In this document: one piece after another, positions 1 through 11,864 of the stretch
How the letters are laid out: every line of letters begins with the position of its first letter
Position numbering within the stretch: the first letter of the stretch is position 1
Assembly (NCBI GenBank): GCA_003864495.1
Contig: PEDN01001364.1
Span: forward strand, 310,001 to 374,000
DNA from: Nemopilema nomurai
Lineage: Eukaryota > Cnidaria > Scyphozoa > Rhizostomeae > Rhizostomatidae
DNA length: 64,000 nucleotides
Direction: 5' to 3'
The notes under the pieces: generated by a model
What the model saw: only the letters and a program-made list of their open reading frames with translations
What the model was told of the DNA's origin: nothing
Databases searched by the model: none
Made by a program: the position numbers and the translations under genes

Positions 1-197
1 ATTTTTAAACATACAAAAACGACAATATGGAGGCAGTATCAAGTCTGTGACACGGGAGAACTGAACAAAGGCTGGGTTAATAACTGAGATTTGCCACGAT
101 CTGAATTGTTTGCGATCATCTTATGAACTTAAATGCACTTGTTGAACATAATTTCGCTCAATTGGTGTAAATTTTGCTCGAAATTCGCAAATTACCA

Positions 198-457
198 TCA
201 ATATTTAATGATTTCGCCCTCCACCCAGCTGTTGTTTGAGTCCCAGAGATCAAAGCTCACAGCAGGACAGATCTTAGATTTGCGCTCAGATCTGTAATTG
301 TTCATGATGCCTTGGTTCTGTTCAGTCCTGTCCTTGTGGTTTTCCTTGGTTGTGGGTTGGGGACTAAATTCCAACTCAAACTTTTTGACGCGTTTTGAGC
401 CTTGATGTTGGGAAAAACTCTTCATAGTCTCTCCAAATAGAATTAGGACCTGATATT
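198..457 (-). CDS. unrecognised open frame, possible terminal exon
   Basis: On the minus strand an open frame runs from a possible splice acceptor (...AATATCAG, about 458) to a TGA at 198-200, roughly 86 codons, with an internal ATG at 425. The product is polar and rich in K, E, Q and S; near the end it reads WDSNNSWVEGEIIKY. The opposite strand is not open over this stretch, so it is not simply the shadow of a plus-strand gene. I do not recognise the family. It could be the last exon of a minus-strand gene, a small gene of its own, or chance. If real, it lies antisense to the 5' part of the C6orf163-like gene. Confidence 0.25.
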
Positions 458-715
458 TTGAGCTCCTTTGATAGCTGAAGTTAGTATATCTGCGGCTCAG
501 AACTCCTTAAGCTATATCAATCATATACTTATGAAACAATTTACAAAGGTTTTATCTTCTAAAGTATTTGCAACATACAGTGTTTTATGCCTTGATGCAT
601 TCCTGAGAGCTTTTTTAAAAAATGTCTATTACAGAGACAACTTGGTTACTATAGTCTTGAGCCAACATGAAATTCTGACTTATGTAAATTTATGCTGTCT
701 GTAAATTCTTCCTAG

Positions 716-3200
716 CTTTGGGCCACAAAATATTTCAAAAAAACAATGCAAACCAGAGAGACGTTTTCAATGAAGAAATATCAAAAATGAAGGATGACCT
801 GCTGAAAAGATCTGAGCATGAAAAGGAACTGTTGTTAACTGAAGCTAGGAAGAAAGCACAGGAGGAACTGCATGTGGCTTTGCAAGAAGCAAAACTAGAG
901 CAAGTATGATCTTTAAAATATTGCATTTACAATGCAATTTAATGCTTGCCATCTTCTATTGGGTTTGCTGCTGTGTAGGTAGAGCTGTACAGGGCTGTGG
1001 TGTATGAAATGTTTTGGTTTTGTGTTGCTACCCCCAGTTTCATGCTTTTTGCCATCCATCGCCTGTTGTGTATGTCCAAGATGCTCAAAGTCTTTTAAAA
1101 GCTTTGGAGTTACATCTCTTTTCAAGGTGCCACTTGTTACGGGAGTGTGTACAGATTAATTTGCTATTAAAGCCAAAAATATTTAAAAACTCTTTCTGTC
1201 AAAACTTTCTCCAGGTTTATTGACACATAATCTAAAAGAGGTGATACTAATAATTATTGACACTGATTCAAATATATCATGGCTATATTGTATGCTTTAA
1301 AGTTGTGTGCTATCAAATCTCAGACAATTTTTCAAAAAAAATTTCCAATTTTCAAAACTATTTAGGTTTTAGAACTTTTTCACCTTCCACTAGTTGATTT
1401 TGCTTTCATCACAATTTTTTATCATTTTTCAATAAACAAATATAGTAAAAAAATTAAAATGATACAATAACACCATATGTCAAATGTACAACAACTTGTC
1501 AAATGTACAACAACTTATCAAATGCATTACCAAATAGAGATAACCTGCAATTTAAAGCAAATCTGAAATTTTAGTTAAAAGTATTGCATGTATTCAAGTC
1601 ACATGACCCAAAATCTGCTTCTTTTAGCAATAACTTTTTGCAGATTTCTTTTTTAGGGCCATATTTAGGACTGACAGGGTACAATTTTGATTAGGACCCC
1701 TTTAAATGTACCAAACAAGTTGAGGTCATGCTACTCAAATCATCAACAGCAATCAATATAGATTTCTAAAACTTTGTTTGGGGCCCCTTAACTTGAAAAT
1801 CTTGGGGTGTACAGGGCCCTGGTCCAATAGGCCCATCGGTAAATGTGTCACTGATGGAAGGATTTATCAATTATCTAACAACTCAGGAATTCTGCTAAGC
1901 GAGTGAGCTCATATCCTAATTTATCAGCATTTTAATGCAAAAACCGGCAAGAATAACACTTTAAATTTCACAGAAAAGCATCCTACTCTTTTTAAATCCA
2001 AAAATTGTGCCAATTTCTTTTTTCCTTGTTGCCGCCGTTTTTGAAGATATTTTGATCGTGTTGCAGGAGAGGATGATTAAAGAAGAGGCTAAACGTGTAA
2101 AGGAAGTGATGAAACAAATAGCAAATGCACGGGTTGAGCAGGAACGAAATGAGGGTGAAGAAAGACTAAAAAATGCTTTGCAGAAAAAGAGATCGGAGTT
2201 TGATAAAGAGAAGGAAGGGGCTATCATAAAATCCAGACAAGAAGAACAAGATAACGCAAAACAAATGTTGGAAGATCTAGCCGCACAGTACCAAGTTCAG
2301 CGACAACAAATGAAGCAAGAATTCATGAAAGAAAAACAGGTGCATTTTCGATAAATCTCTTTTTTCTTGAAGCTATGATTTGTAGCATCGGGACTGTTAA
2401 ATTTTAATGAAGAGACAATTAACAAAACCTCGGCTATTGAAACATAGTTAAGGAATAATTCTTTGAAAGGATTTTGGGACTATTTAGCATTAAGACCCTC
2501 TTACCAACATTTCTCGAAGCCTTTCAAGGAAAACAAATACCTTCACTATTTAGGATTACAGATTGGTCATTGGTTTAGACAATGATTATGTTTTATCAAT
2601 GAGCAATTTCTTCAAAGATTTAGGTTCTGTTTTTGGCATTGCATGTCTCGCCAAGATGATAGTGACGGCTCCAACTCCCTTTAAAACGATGGAATGATGC
2701 AAATATTAAAAACCAGGCTAAAGGAATGGCTAAATCTAGTACAGTTTTGGGACCGCTCTTTACTCTTTCCACCAAGTTCAAAAGGTAGCTAGCCATTTAT
2801 TCTAAATTGGGAACCATTTTAAGCCATGGCTGATCACGAAAAATTGTTGCAGGCCGCATTGGACAAACTTCAGGAAGAAATGACGGAGCACAAGAACCAG
2901 GCCATTGAAGAAACCAAGATGAAAGATGAACAAAGGGCTGAAGAAGAAAGAAAAAAGCTTGCGAAGATCCATGGTGATGAAATTAAACAGAATCTTGATG
3001 AGATTGAGAAACAAAGGCAGCAGATCGAAAAGCTTCTTATTGAAATTCAGTTAGAAAAAGCATCGCATCAAAAAACAGAGGAAAGGCTGCACTTTGTTGT
3101 TCAGTCTTTCCAGGACTTTATCGACTGTCAGCCTGGCTTTACCAAAGGTCAATCAGATTTTCTTCTCAAGGATTTCCTAACAGAATCCGTAGACAAATAA
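716..3200 (+). CDS. C6orf163: C6orf163-like coiled-coil protein (3' part, three exons)
   Basis: Three exons join in frame: 716-903 (acceptor TTCCTAG, donor GTATGA), 2067-2339 (acceptor TTGCAG, donor GTGCAT) and 2853-3200 (acceptor TTGTTGCAG, stop TAA). They encode 268 residues. Almost all is charged E/K/Q/R heptad-like sequence typical of a long coiled coil. The first visible residues (LGHKIFQKN) and the non-coiled C-terminal segment (FQDFIDCQPGFTKGQSDFLL) resemble, from memory, the start of the helical part and the tail of vertebrate C6orf163, an uncharacterised coiled-coil protein of about 330 residues. By that comparison roughly 50-60 N-terminal residues are missing. The first exon begins in phase 1, so at least one upstream exon must exist; I could not find it in bases 1-715, so it is probably outside the window. 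Splicing and coding status are fairly sure; family identity is less so, because coiled coils mimic each other. Confidence 0.6.
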
Positions 3201-3587
3201 TTGATATGTAATTCTACTGGTTGTCATATCCGTTTTTTATATTGTTGTTTGTGACGCCTCTTTTGGGATGCAACAATTCATGTCGAGTCCTTGGAGCTCG
3301 GCAAGAATATGAACCAACGTATTCTTGGCTTGATAGTAGAAGCTTATATGCGTCTTGAGAAATTTGTAAACTAGTAGCCTACCCTTGAATTTTAAATTTT
3401 GTGTGAAAAGGATTTTTTGGAAAAACAGTCTATTGCTTGAAAACTCTTTCCATCGCTACTTCTTTCTTTCGTGTAAAGAAGATCTGAAGTCGAATGGATC
3501 CTGAAAAGAAAGCTCCGTCTGAGCTTTACTACTTTCATATAATTCTATGCTCGTACAATCTTAAGCAAAGTACAACTGATGACAAGA

Positions 3588-3593
3588 AATAAA
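3588..3593 (+). terminator. candidate poly(A) signal of the coiled-coil gene
   Basis: AATAAA lies about 390 bp downstream of the TAA stop of the C6orf163-like gene and before the next gene on the same strand. It is the first canonical hexamer noticed after the stop. Confidence 0.35.
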
Positions 3594-4063
3594 AAAGGAT
3601 AAAATCCGAAACTGGTGCATGGCGTATTTTAATTTGGGATTTTCAATATTTTTAGTATAAGAGAGCAGGGATGTGCCGATTGTGTTCTACCGACAATTTT
3701 CTTTTATCAAAGGGCTTACTTTTATCAAAGTTTGCTGAATCGTTGAAAAGTTGGCTTAGTTTCCTTGCAACTCTGTCTCTTTTAATGTTCATTGTCTCTT
3801 TGCAACAACTTGTTTATTCATTGGAGTAAAATCTTAAAAGATGCACAGTCATTTTTAAATGTCGAACTGAACGCTTCTGGCGTTTACTGATTTGGTATTG
3901 CTCGACGACTTCCTTCTGAACAAGTCCTTTTTCAACTCAGTTACATAATAAGCTCATCCGTACACCAAACATCGAAAGGGCCGTCAACAACATTTTGACT
4001 GTCTGCAACCTGAATCGAGGCCAGATCTAAAGAGAGGTTTAGTGGCCTTCTTTGTAAAAGAAA

Positions 4064-5842
4064 ATGGAGTCCTGTATGGATTTTGCAAATAAAGATTTTG
4101 GTACCACAGCACATACAAATGTCGTTTCTGCAGATGGTTTTGAGATTTCAAATCTTCTTGAAAAAACAACTCGCGATAATTTTTCACACGTACATGTACC
4201 TATGTTCTCTGAAGCTGATGACGAAGATCCCCTACTTAGAAAGGCAAAGAATGGATTTATGGCAGATTATTTCACCAAGCCCCCTGTTGACATTGTGATT
4301 CAGTTTCCCTGCCTTATAGATGTGGATTGTCTGACGTTAAACTGCAGATCTGGAGAGAAGAGAGTTACTGAATTTATTGTTTCCGTCGCCAACGCGAATC
4401 CTATAATCCATAGGAGGGGAAAGGCAAATTTCGAATCCGAGTGTACAGCAAGGAAATCCTCACGAACAAAGCAAACAAATTTCGAGGATTCAAATGTTTG
4501 CAAAGATTATTTTCCGCTTAGCTTTGAGCCGAACTTTTCACTTACAGAAGTGAGGAAGTCAAATCTTTCTTCTTTACATTTAGTGGGAAAGTTTAGCACA
4601 AAAACATCTTCCTGTGATACAGCCATATTCCGAAACCCAAGAAACATCAATGGTAAAGGAAATTCTTACCATGGAAGTGGAAAGCAAACATTGTCATTTT
4701 TTTCTTTGCCATATTTATTCGGTGTCAGCCATTTGATTGTCAGAGTCTTTAGAACAGAATCTTCAACAGTTGTTGCTTTAAAGGATGTACAAGTGTGGGG
4801 CAGAATTTCTCGTAAAAATACACATGTGGTGAAAAAGCATATGACAGAAATTGCAAATGCAATAAAACAGAAAGAATATAAACGAAATATTAGTTCTAAA
4901 ATCGAGGCCAAAAGAGCTGTAACTGAGGTTGGCAAAAATAACAGTCCAGTCAAGGAAACATTGTGTAGAGATTCCAGCAGTAGAGCAACCAAGTTGGGTA
5001 ATATACCTGATGAATTTCTTGATCCAATAACCTTAGATGTCATGGTTTTGCCTGTGTTGTTACCTTCAGGTCACACAGTTGATTTGTCAACACTTGAAAG
5101 GTGCAATAAGGAAGATGAAAGGAATGGCAGAATAGCAATGGACCCATTTACTGGAGTGCCCATGAATCAAGAAAACAAGGCAGTGCCAAATACTGCATTG
5201 AAGTATCGTTTGGATAATTTTCTACTTCGAAACAAGGTAGATGTCCTGCACAGGCAAACAACAGGTGTTGATCTGGCTGCTACTGATGTTGTGAGCCATA
5301 TCAAGCAGTTAAAAAGAAAGTCGAATCTTGCAACAAGTGGAGAAGTTTCGATGAAAATTGCTAGAGTTTCAAATCTTATAAACAGTACCAAATCCAATAT
5401 TAATGAAGACAGTAATTCCACTACAAATGGTGTTGGTGGATCATCAAATCCAACTAATATTCTAGTCAAAAGAAAAAAGGCTTTTGAGCAATGTACAAAG
5501 ACTGACACAAACACTTTAAATAGCTGTGCAGAATATACAACATTTCATGAAAAGCTTAGTCATGAGGATCAGTTGAAGAAGAGCTTAGAAAATGCCCTAG
5601 AAAAAGTTGTCAGACCCAATATTTTTAAGACTTCGTCAAAGGAAGATGGCAAATATGCATGGAAATGTTGTCTTTGTGGAACTAAAAGTACAGAGAAGCA
5701 TTTTTTCAAGGTCCCTTGCAGCCACTTGATTTGCAGAGACTGCCTTCTCAAAAATCAAGCAACAAACAGCTGTGGACAGTGTCATGTTAGCTTTAAAAGC
5801 CATGCAGTGACTCGTGTACACTTCTCAACATATTTTGATTGA
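4064..5842 (+). CDS. UBOX5: U-box/RING E3 ubiquitin ligase, RNF37 (UBOX5) family
   Basis: One uninterrupted 592-codon frame. Start ATG 4064 is the first ATG after an in-frame TAA at 4055. The N-terminus has the UBOX5 signature: VSADGFEISNLL near residue 25, then GFMADYFTKPPVDIVIQFP, a domain presumed to form a beta-sandwich. A U-box spans about residues 314-390 (IPDEFLDPITLDVMVLPVLLPSG...DPFTG) and would recruit E2 enzymes. A C-terminal RING-like finger follows, with C535/C536, C538, C552, H554, C557, C560, C570 and C573. This order (N-domain, U-box, terminal RING) is diagnostic of RNF37, described as a nuclear E3 that works with chaperones and UBE2 enzymes. Human UBOX5 is about 540 residues, so length fits. 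The linker of about 145 residues between the two E3 modules is low in complexity (S, N, K). The lack of introns contrasts with its neighbours; vertebrate UBOX5 also has a large main coding exon, so this need not mean a retrocopy. Confidence 0.93.
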   Translation: MESCMDFANKDFGTTAHTNVVSADGFEISNLLEKTTRDNFSHVHVPMFSEADDEDPLLRKAKNGFMADYFTKPPVDIVIQFPCLIDVDCLTLNCRSGEKRVTEFIVSVANANPIIHRRGKANFESECTARKSSRTKQTNFEDSNVCKDYFPLSFEPNFSLTEVRKSNLSSLHLVGKFSTKTSSCDTAIFRNPRNINGKGNSYHGSGKQTLSFFSLPYLFGVSHLIVRVFRTESSTVVALKDVQVWGRISRKNTHVVKKHMTEIANAIKQKEYKRNISSKIEAKRAVTEVGKNNSPVKETLCRDSSSRATKLGNIPDEFLDPITLDVMVLPVLLPSGHTVDLSTLERCNKEDERNGRIAMDPFTGVPMNQENKAVPNTALKYRLDNFLLRNKVDVLHRQTTGVDLAATDVVSHIKQLKRKSNLATSGEVSMKIARVSNLINSTKSNINEDSNSTTNGVGGSSNPTNILVKRKKAFEQCTKTDTNTLNSCAEYTTFHEKLSHEDQLKKSLENALEKVVRPNIFKTSSKEDGKYAWKCCLCGTKSTEKHFFKVPCSHLICRDCLLKNQATNSCGQCHVSFKSHAVTRVHFSTYFD

Positions 5843-6045
5843 TAAAAAATCACAAAAGGCTAAAATTATTATATTAAATAATTTATAGCTATTTTGCTAT
5901 CGATTTACAACCTGCTACAATATTGAACAAAATTCCAGGCAACCAAAACTTTTCTAGGCTTCCTTAAGTTTAAATGAAATCTTAGAGACCTCTTTACTGT
6001 GATTAGGTTTTTTGTTGCACATGGTAAAAGTAAATGAGAAATTTG

Positions 6046-6051
6046 AATAAA
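6046..6051 (+). terminator. candidate poly(A) signal of UBOX5
   Basis: AATAAA 204 bp after the UBOX5 stop, in the 784-bp gap between the convergent UBOX5 and MGAT2 genes. Confidence 0.35.
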
Positions 6052-6481
6052 ATTTTATTGATGGGTTAAAATCATAATATACTCTTGCTTTGACCACAAG
6101 GCAAAAATAAATAGCGAGTGAAATAATTAGGGGTAAATGTGAGAGAGTTTGATTAATGGATCTGGATCCGGAACAAAATACTCTACTTACTGAATTGAAG
6201 GAGTGAGTCTTTTTCTTTGAAGGAACTGAATATACCATGCATAAACCATGGTTTAAAGCTAAGACAAAATCATATTGAACCACTGTATCAACTAACTGAA
6301 TCTATTTGAAATTATTGTGTCTATAGAAAATTGTTGATTTCAATGAAAGATCAGATAAGGATTTATGTTTCATTAATTGGAGGTTCGTGTATCTTTACAA
6401 AATTTAGATATTCACCATTTAAGAATTTTCATTTGATTATGGATTCTTTAGGATACTTTAAACTTTACATATACACTTTGA

Positions 6482-6487
6482 TTTATT
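6482..6487 (-). terminator. candidate poly(A) signal of MGAT2
   Basis: TTTATT on the plus strand (AATAAA on the minus strand), 140 bp downstream of the MGAT2 stop codon. The convergent UBOX5 and MGAT2 transcripts would then end about 430 bp apart. Confidence 0.4.
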
Positions 6488-6626
6488 TCTAAACTAACAG
6501 TCAAAAAGTCTTAACTATAAAAAATACTTAAGGCTTAAGTTTAAATGTGTAGCAACTGGGATATCAACCACAAAAGTATGAAAACTATCCAAAGTATAAA
6601 ATGGTTCAAAGGAAAACAATACATTT

Positions 6627-9600
6627 TTAACTAGAATGTTCCATTTTTGTAACAAAGCTTTTGCACAAAGAATGGTCCCTCTTGTCTCCCCAACCACCAT
6701 TTTGCACTCCTGCGTGTGCATCTCCATCCTCTGTATTCCCTATGATCAGCTCTTTTGCAAAAAAGGCACTTTCGTTTGCCTCAATTAGTTCTTCGTATTT
6801 CCTGACAATGTCTTTCGTGTTGCATTCTCCTTTGTGGTGCATCCCACTAAAGATCAAATTCTTCAATTCAAATTTTTATTGCCTTCTTTGATAGTTAGCT
6901 TTAGCAATAATTCTCTTGCTATCTCTGACTCTGATCTAAGTATTGTCTGATTCCAAATATGCTCTAGCATCCAAAACTGCATGCAGGTGTAGGAAAGAAA
7001 ATGTGGTGGCTTGGGGAAAATTTTCCCTGGCTTCAAGGGCAACATTAAAATCAACCAAAAAGGTTAACATCCTCTCTTGACACCTTTCATTGTAAATTTT
7101 TACCTTTCATCCCAGACATTTGCTTGAACAAAACTGAAGCAAGCTAGCTAAATCTGATAATTGACTGCATAAAAATCTATGTACTTTTATGAGACATCAC
7201 TGCACATGTTTAACTTTAAAAAAAAAATGGCTTCAAGACAGACAAATGAACACAATAATATGAAGCCTTGATAGACCAGTGATCAACATTTAAATTTCAA
7301 ACTGAGCTATTTAAGTTTTTAGATGAAAACAACACAATAAAAGTTTTTACCACAAAAACTACTGAAAAAAATAGGGATATAACTATGTGTGATTAATCCA
7401 GTTTGTTTGTTATGTTTCTTGCTTGCTCCAAAGCGTGTGAATATACATGTATTGGTGTAAGAAAGTTGTACATTTGGAGAAAATATTAGAAATAATGATA
7501 ACCAAACATACCATTCTCCAATGTGGAAAATCCTTGGCAGATCAACTGATAAGACTTTGAGTGGCCTTTTGAGACAAAATATGCTTATGTGCATTAGGGT
7601 CCAGTCCCAGTTGTAGTCATCATATGTACAGAAAATCTAAAACAGTGCAGGCTTTTTAAGAAGAGGTATGGTAATGTCAAAAATGCAAAATATTGTCACA
7701 AAGAAGAAAAATAGCAACATCAAAGCCATGGCAAGGGAATATTAGTATTTCAGCGCCTATTCCAAGGTGACCTAAATCCAAGTGTGAAATTTGCAAAAAG
7801 GGTTCAAAACAACAATGTACTTTTTTAATCATAACTTCATTTCCATAAACTTTTGCTAATAAATCTAAAAACGATCAAACATAACAAGACTGAAAAATGA
7901 GGAGGCCATTTAGTTATCAATGAACAAAAAAGATATATAATAACATCCTAAGTCTTATAATATTATATATAATATTATATATAATATATATATATTATAA
8001 AAAACAAAAAGAAGCCATCTCAGACCTCATAGCATTGCTTTATTTTTTTCCATCCATCCTGATACAATGTCATTCCCATGTTGTGGTCATAGGATCGCCA
8101 TACTGTCATACTCACCTAAAAAAATTCAATTCACTATGAAGTCAAGATTAGCTTTCTATTCTTATGCAGGCCTTATCATGTGATTTAGTCCACACCATTG
8201 GTCAAGCCCCCACATGATTTCTCTTGAGCAAAAGTGGAGAGAAATATGCCTTGTCTTATCTATACAGACAATTTGGCCAAACAGATAAAAAACACAGACA
8301 ATTCTTTGAGAAATAAAATGACTTCCCCAAACATACAAAGTGGCATATCACTTAATTTATGACTTTGTGAATGTGATTGAAAGCTCACATAATTAAGTAT
8401 GCATGAGTGGTGATTTGACGACAAGTGATTGCTTTTGTCAATGAAAGGTCTGTCTAGGGTATTTTCAAATTTTGACAAAAAACTTTACTTGAGAACTCCT
8501 GACAACTGAAGCTCCATTTTGCAAAGCATTCACGGTAGCTAACTCATTGGATTTAATAGGACCATGCTTTTGTAGCAGAGTAAGCAAGCTTTTGCAGACT
8601 ATGTGGAGCTGCCTTTATTCACGGTGCAAAATTTGAGGCAAAAGTGAGCCTGCAGTTCTAAAAGCTCTTTTTTGCATCACAAAACTAGAAATTAAGATAT
8701 CTTGAGACAAAGGCTGGTATAGATAGGTGATATTTGAGGATGGCAATGACGTAAGCAAGACAGAAACTAGGCAAAAAGCATTTAGATTTATAGATATCTG
8801 CACATTAATTGATTATATCTAAAGTATAAAAAAGCCGATTTCCTTGATATGAATTACCTGTTTATTGCTAAGAGAAAAATAATTCTCCACTTTAACATAC
8901 ATTCCAAGATTCAAGACTTCACAGCTATCTTTGCATCTTCTATCACTGAAAAGAAAAGATTTGGTCTTAAAACAAGATTCGTCCAACCAAAGTGAAATGT
9001 TTTGAAATTATGCATTCTTCCCACCTGCCTTTTTGACTTTTTCCATAACACAGAATAGTTATGATGAGTAGTTATAGTAGATCAATATTGGCATAAACAT
9101 CTACACAATTAAAACAACACCAAGTAGAAAAGCATTGCGTGTCAAACCTTTTCTTTATTTTGTGGAGCAAACTCAGTGAATGGAAGAAGTCTGGTGCAAC
9201 ATAATGGTCCTCTTCAAGAAAGACAACTGGACTGTCAGAATTTTTTGTTGCTGATAGCTTGTCAAACACAGCATTGGCCTAGATAAAATTACAAAGAATA
9301 CAAATAAGATCTAGAATATAGATTATCAGACCTTTTGTTTGACAAGAATCATTCAAACCTCATCAAGGAAGCTTTTAATTTCTCACGCAAAGCCGTAAGT
9401 TTTGTAACTTTTCACTATGTTAATCTAGAAAATTCATTCAACTTCCTATCAAATTGTCTGTATTGTCAAATTCTATGTATTGTTGTGACAGGGTATGTTC
9501 TTGTTTCCTCTTGCTCATCAGATATGTCTACCTCAAGTGATTGCTCATTCAAGAGGTACCACGCAAGCACTAAGCCAGTGGCATGGGCTTTCTTACCTAA

Positions 9601-11825
9601 AAAGGCCTGGATTTTACTCTAGAAAACCCCCTAAATACCTACAGTCTATCAACAGAATAACCAAATAATCAAACCAAAGTTATGACAAGATCAAATTTTT
9701 TGTATTTCCTTGAGTTTCAAAAAATCTGTTGTTGTCAGTCAAAAGTTATCAATTGGTATGAAACTGAAGTTCGTAAATACTCAAATACTTATTTATAAAA
9801 TACTCTTGGTTAAAAGCTGGAGGTGTGTATATTTAAACATTTGAAAGCCTTGATAAAGGCATTTATTAAGAAAAAGTGTGTTCCTAATAAAGAAATCAAG
9901 AAACATATTTCAAAATAAAAGTTTAGGTAAAAAGATAAAAAGCAAACTGTACCTTCCACCACCAATGATGCTTGGTCATAGTGAATGGAGCTTCTCTATA
10001 ATGACCATATTTATCTGGATACTCAGCATTGTTACATTTCTTAGCTTTTGCCCTACAATGGCAATAAATGTCATGGTAACTGGTAGCGCATTGCAACAAA
10101 ACAAGAATAATTTTCAATTTAGCCTTGAAGACAGACAAAATTGAATAAAAAGGCATCATTTTGCTAAATATCCGCAAATTACACCAATTTTACTGCTACC
10201 AAAAAGGTGCTGTGACAATTATTTACAACCCCAATAAGACAAAGAATTTTCTCATCATTTTGGCTATTCCATAACATTACATCCTGGGCAGATATTATTA
10301 CAGTGGTAGAGGGTAATAATTCTAGTCCAAGCTGACAGATTAATACAGAAAATTGATTTTATAAAACAACAATGCTTTTACTTACTCTTCTCTAGAAATG
10401 TCTCTTGGACAATCATTTGGATCCATTCCTGGATATTTGTCCTTATGCAGTTGCTGGGCAAAGGGGAAGAAGATGTGCAGGACCTGTAACAAAAAAATTC
10501 AAAAATTGAAATTTTATCCAATTGAAGCCAGCATCACTAAAAGATTCAAAATAGAGCGCAGTATCAAAAGCTAGTTGGGGAAGAGAGAAAATAGTGTGTA
10601 TATAAAACAGGCCTTTATAAAATAAAATATTATATATTAAATATTTAAATATTATTGGATGTACGAGGCTAAGATTGTAAATTTAGTTCACCCTCCACCC
10701 TAGACTCGTTTTAAGCATTGATGAGAATTGATTGGACTTCCTATAACCTGACATTCAAGCTATCAATACCAAGTGAAAAATAAACATACATTAACAAGGC
10801 ACTTGTTAATAAGCATTTAGATAAGGAGTAAATCATAACCAACTTCATGGAAAATTTTTACTGTCAATGATCAAATCTGTACTCTTACTTAAATTTGTAC
10901 ATTTGGCAAATATCGTGAGTTAAGATAATTTAAACCAATATGAACTTCATGCAACAGTACACTTTTTAAAATCATTTCGTGAAATTTTCAATTTATAATA
11001 TATTCCAGGCATGATATTTCAATTGTCATCAAAACAATTTTTAAGAGCACATTTTAAATGCCTGGGTTTGATACCATGTTAAGTATGTGCTTGGTTCAAG
11101 ATGCATTTGAGTCAGCTGCAAATCATACTTTCTTAGTGTGCAAATAAGGATACCTGACAAAACTTTATCTTCTTCACAGCATCCATTATCGAGTCTGAAT
11201 ACCAGTCTGAACTTATGATCAGCAGAATTTCTTCGACACCCTTTGCTTTCTCCAAAGATGATAGTAAGTGAACTAGATATTCCAGTCTTTTATGCACTTG
11301 AACAATAACAACAATCCCATTTTCTGGTCTATTCTTGAATGTCTCTTTGTTAAATATTATCTGTTTCTCATTCATATCCTGAGCGAACTTTTTCAATTTA
11401 TCTATAGGATGAGTTTTATCACTACTTATTGAATGTGAAGGGTTCGTTTCATCAATGATTTTCAAATACGGTTTATTTTTAACTGCCTGTCCATGGTCAT
11501 TGTGTTTTTCTAAATGGTTCTCCATTGTCTTTTTAATATCCTTTTTATTATTATCATTTGGGAGATCAATTCCAGTTACAGGCCTCAATTTATCCTCTTC
11601 TATAGCTTCTTTCAAAATTTTTTCCACTCCAGACCCTGATGACGAACTTGCCGCATTTTCTCCAAGTGAAAGAGAACCAGACTCATCCAAAATCGATGAT
11701 GGCGCGAACATGAAGTTAGATCTTAGCAAGAAAAACACAGAGCACACAATCAAGCTCAATGCAAGCAAGATACGAAATCTCAACACCTTGCGAAGACGAG
11801 AACTTGATATCCCACAGCACAACAT
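6627..11825 (-). CDS. MGAT2: Alpha-1,6-mannosyl-glycoprotein 2-beta-N-acetylglucosaminyltransferase (GnT-II), eight exons
   Basis: Exons (minus strand, in order): 11154-11825, 10386-10483, 9953-10052, 9148-9278, 8858-8945, 8026-8115, 7512-7636, 6627-6846. All junctions are GT-AG and the phases match, giving 507 residues. ATG 11825 is the first in frame after a TAA; the 13 codons above it carry no ATG. The enzyme adds GlcNAc to the alpha-1,6 mannose of hybrid N-glycans in the Golgi, opening the way to complex glycans. Residues 10-18 are basic and 19-34 hydrophobic: a type II signal anchor, followed by a stem. Catalytic-domain landmarks: VVIVQVHKR, FFPF, NAEYPDKYGHYREA, KHHWWWK (residues 284-290), FLEEDHY with the metal/UDP-binding EED at 312-314, DHNMGM, YDDYNWDW (398-405), GMHHK and NGGWGDKRDH. 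Human MGAT2 has 447 residues from a single coding exon; here the stem is longer and the gene is heavily split. The Cys pair at the start of exon 5 is C-x3-C rather than the human C-x2-C. Confidence 0.95.
7950..7998. repeat. AT-rich simple repeat in MGAT2 intron 6
   Basis: An almost pure A/T stretch built of TATAATATTA and TATATA units, self-complementary over much of its length. It sits in the intron just downstream (in gene direction) of the exon at 8026-8115. Confidence 0.8.
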
Positions 11826-11864
11826 TATTTCAGATTGCAACAATTGCAAACCAGCTCTAATCAC

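Noticed and set aside
468..704. Plus-strand frame just upstream of the first coiled-coil exon
   Set aside because: Its composition is unlike the charged coiled coil and it ends in a stop before the acceptor at 715; it does not supply the missing N-terminus.
4666..5043. Minus-strand open frame inside UBOX5
   Set aside because: The plus strand carries the U-box and RING domains; the reverse frame is a by-product.
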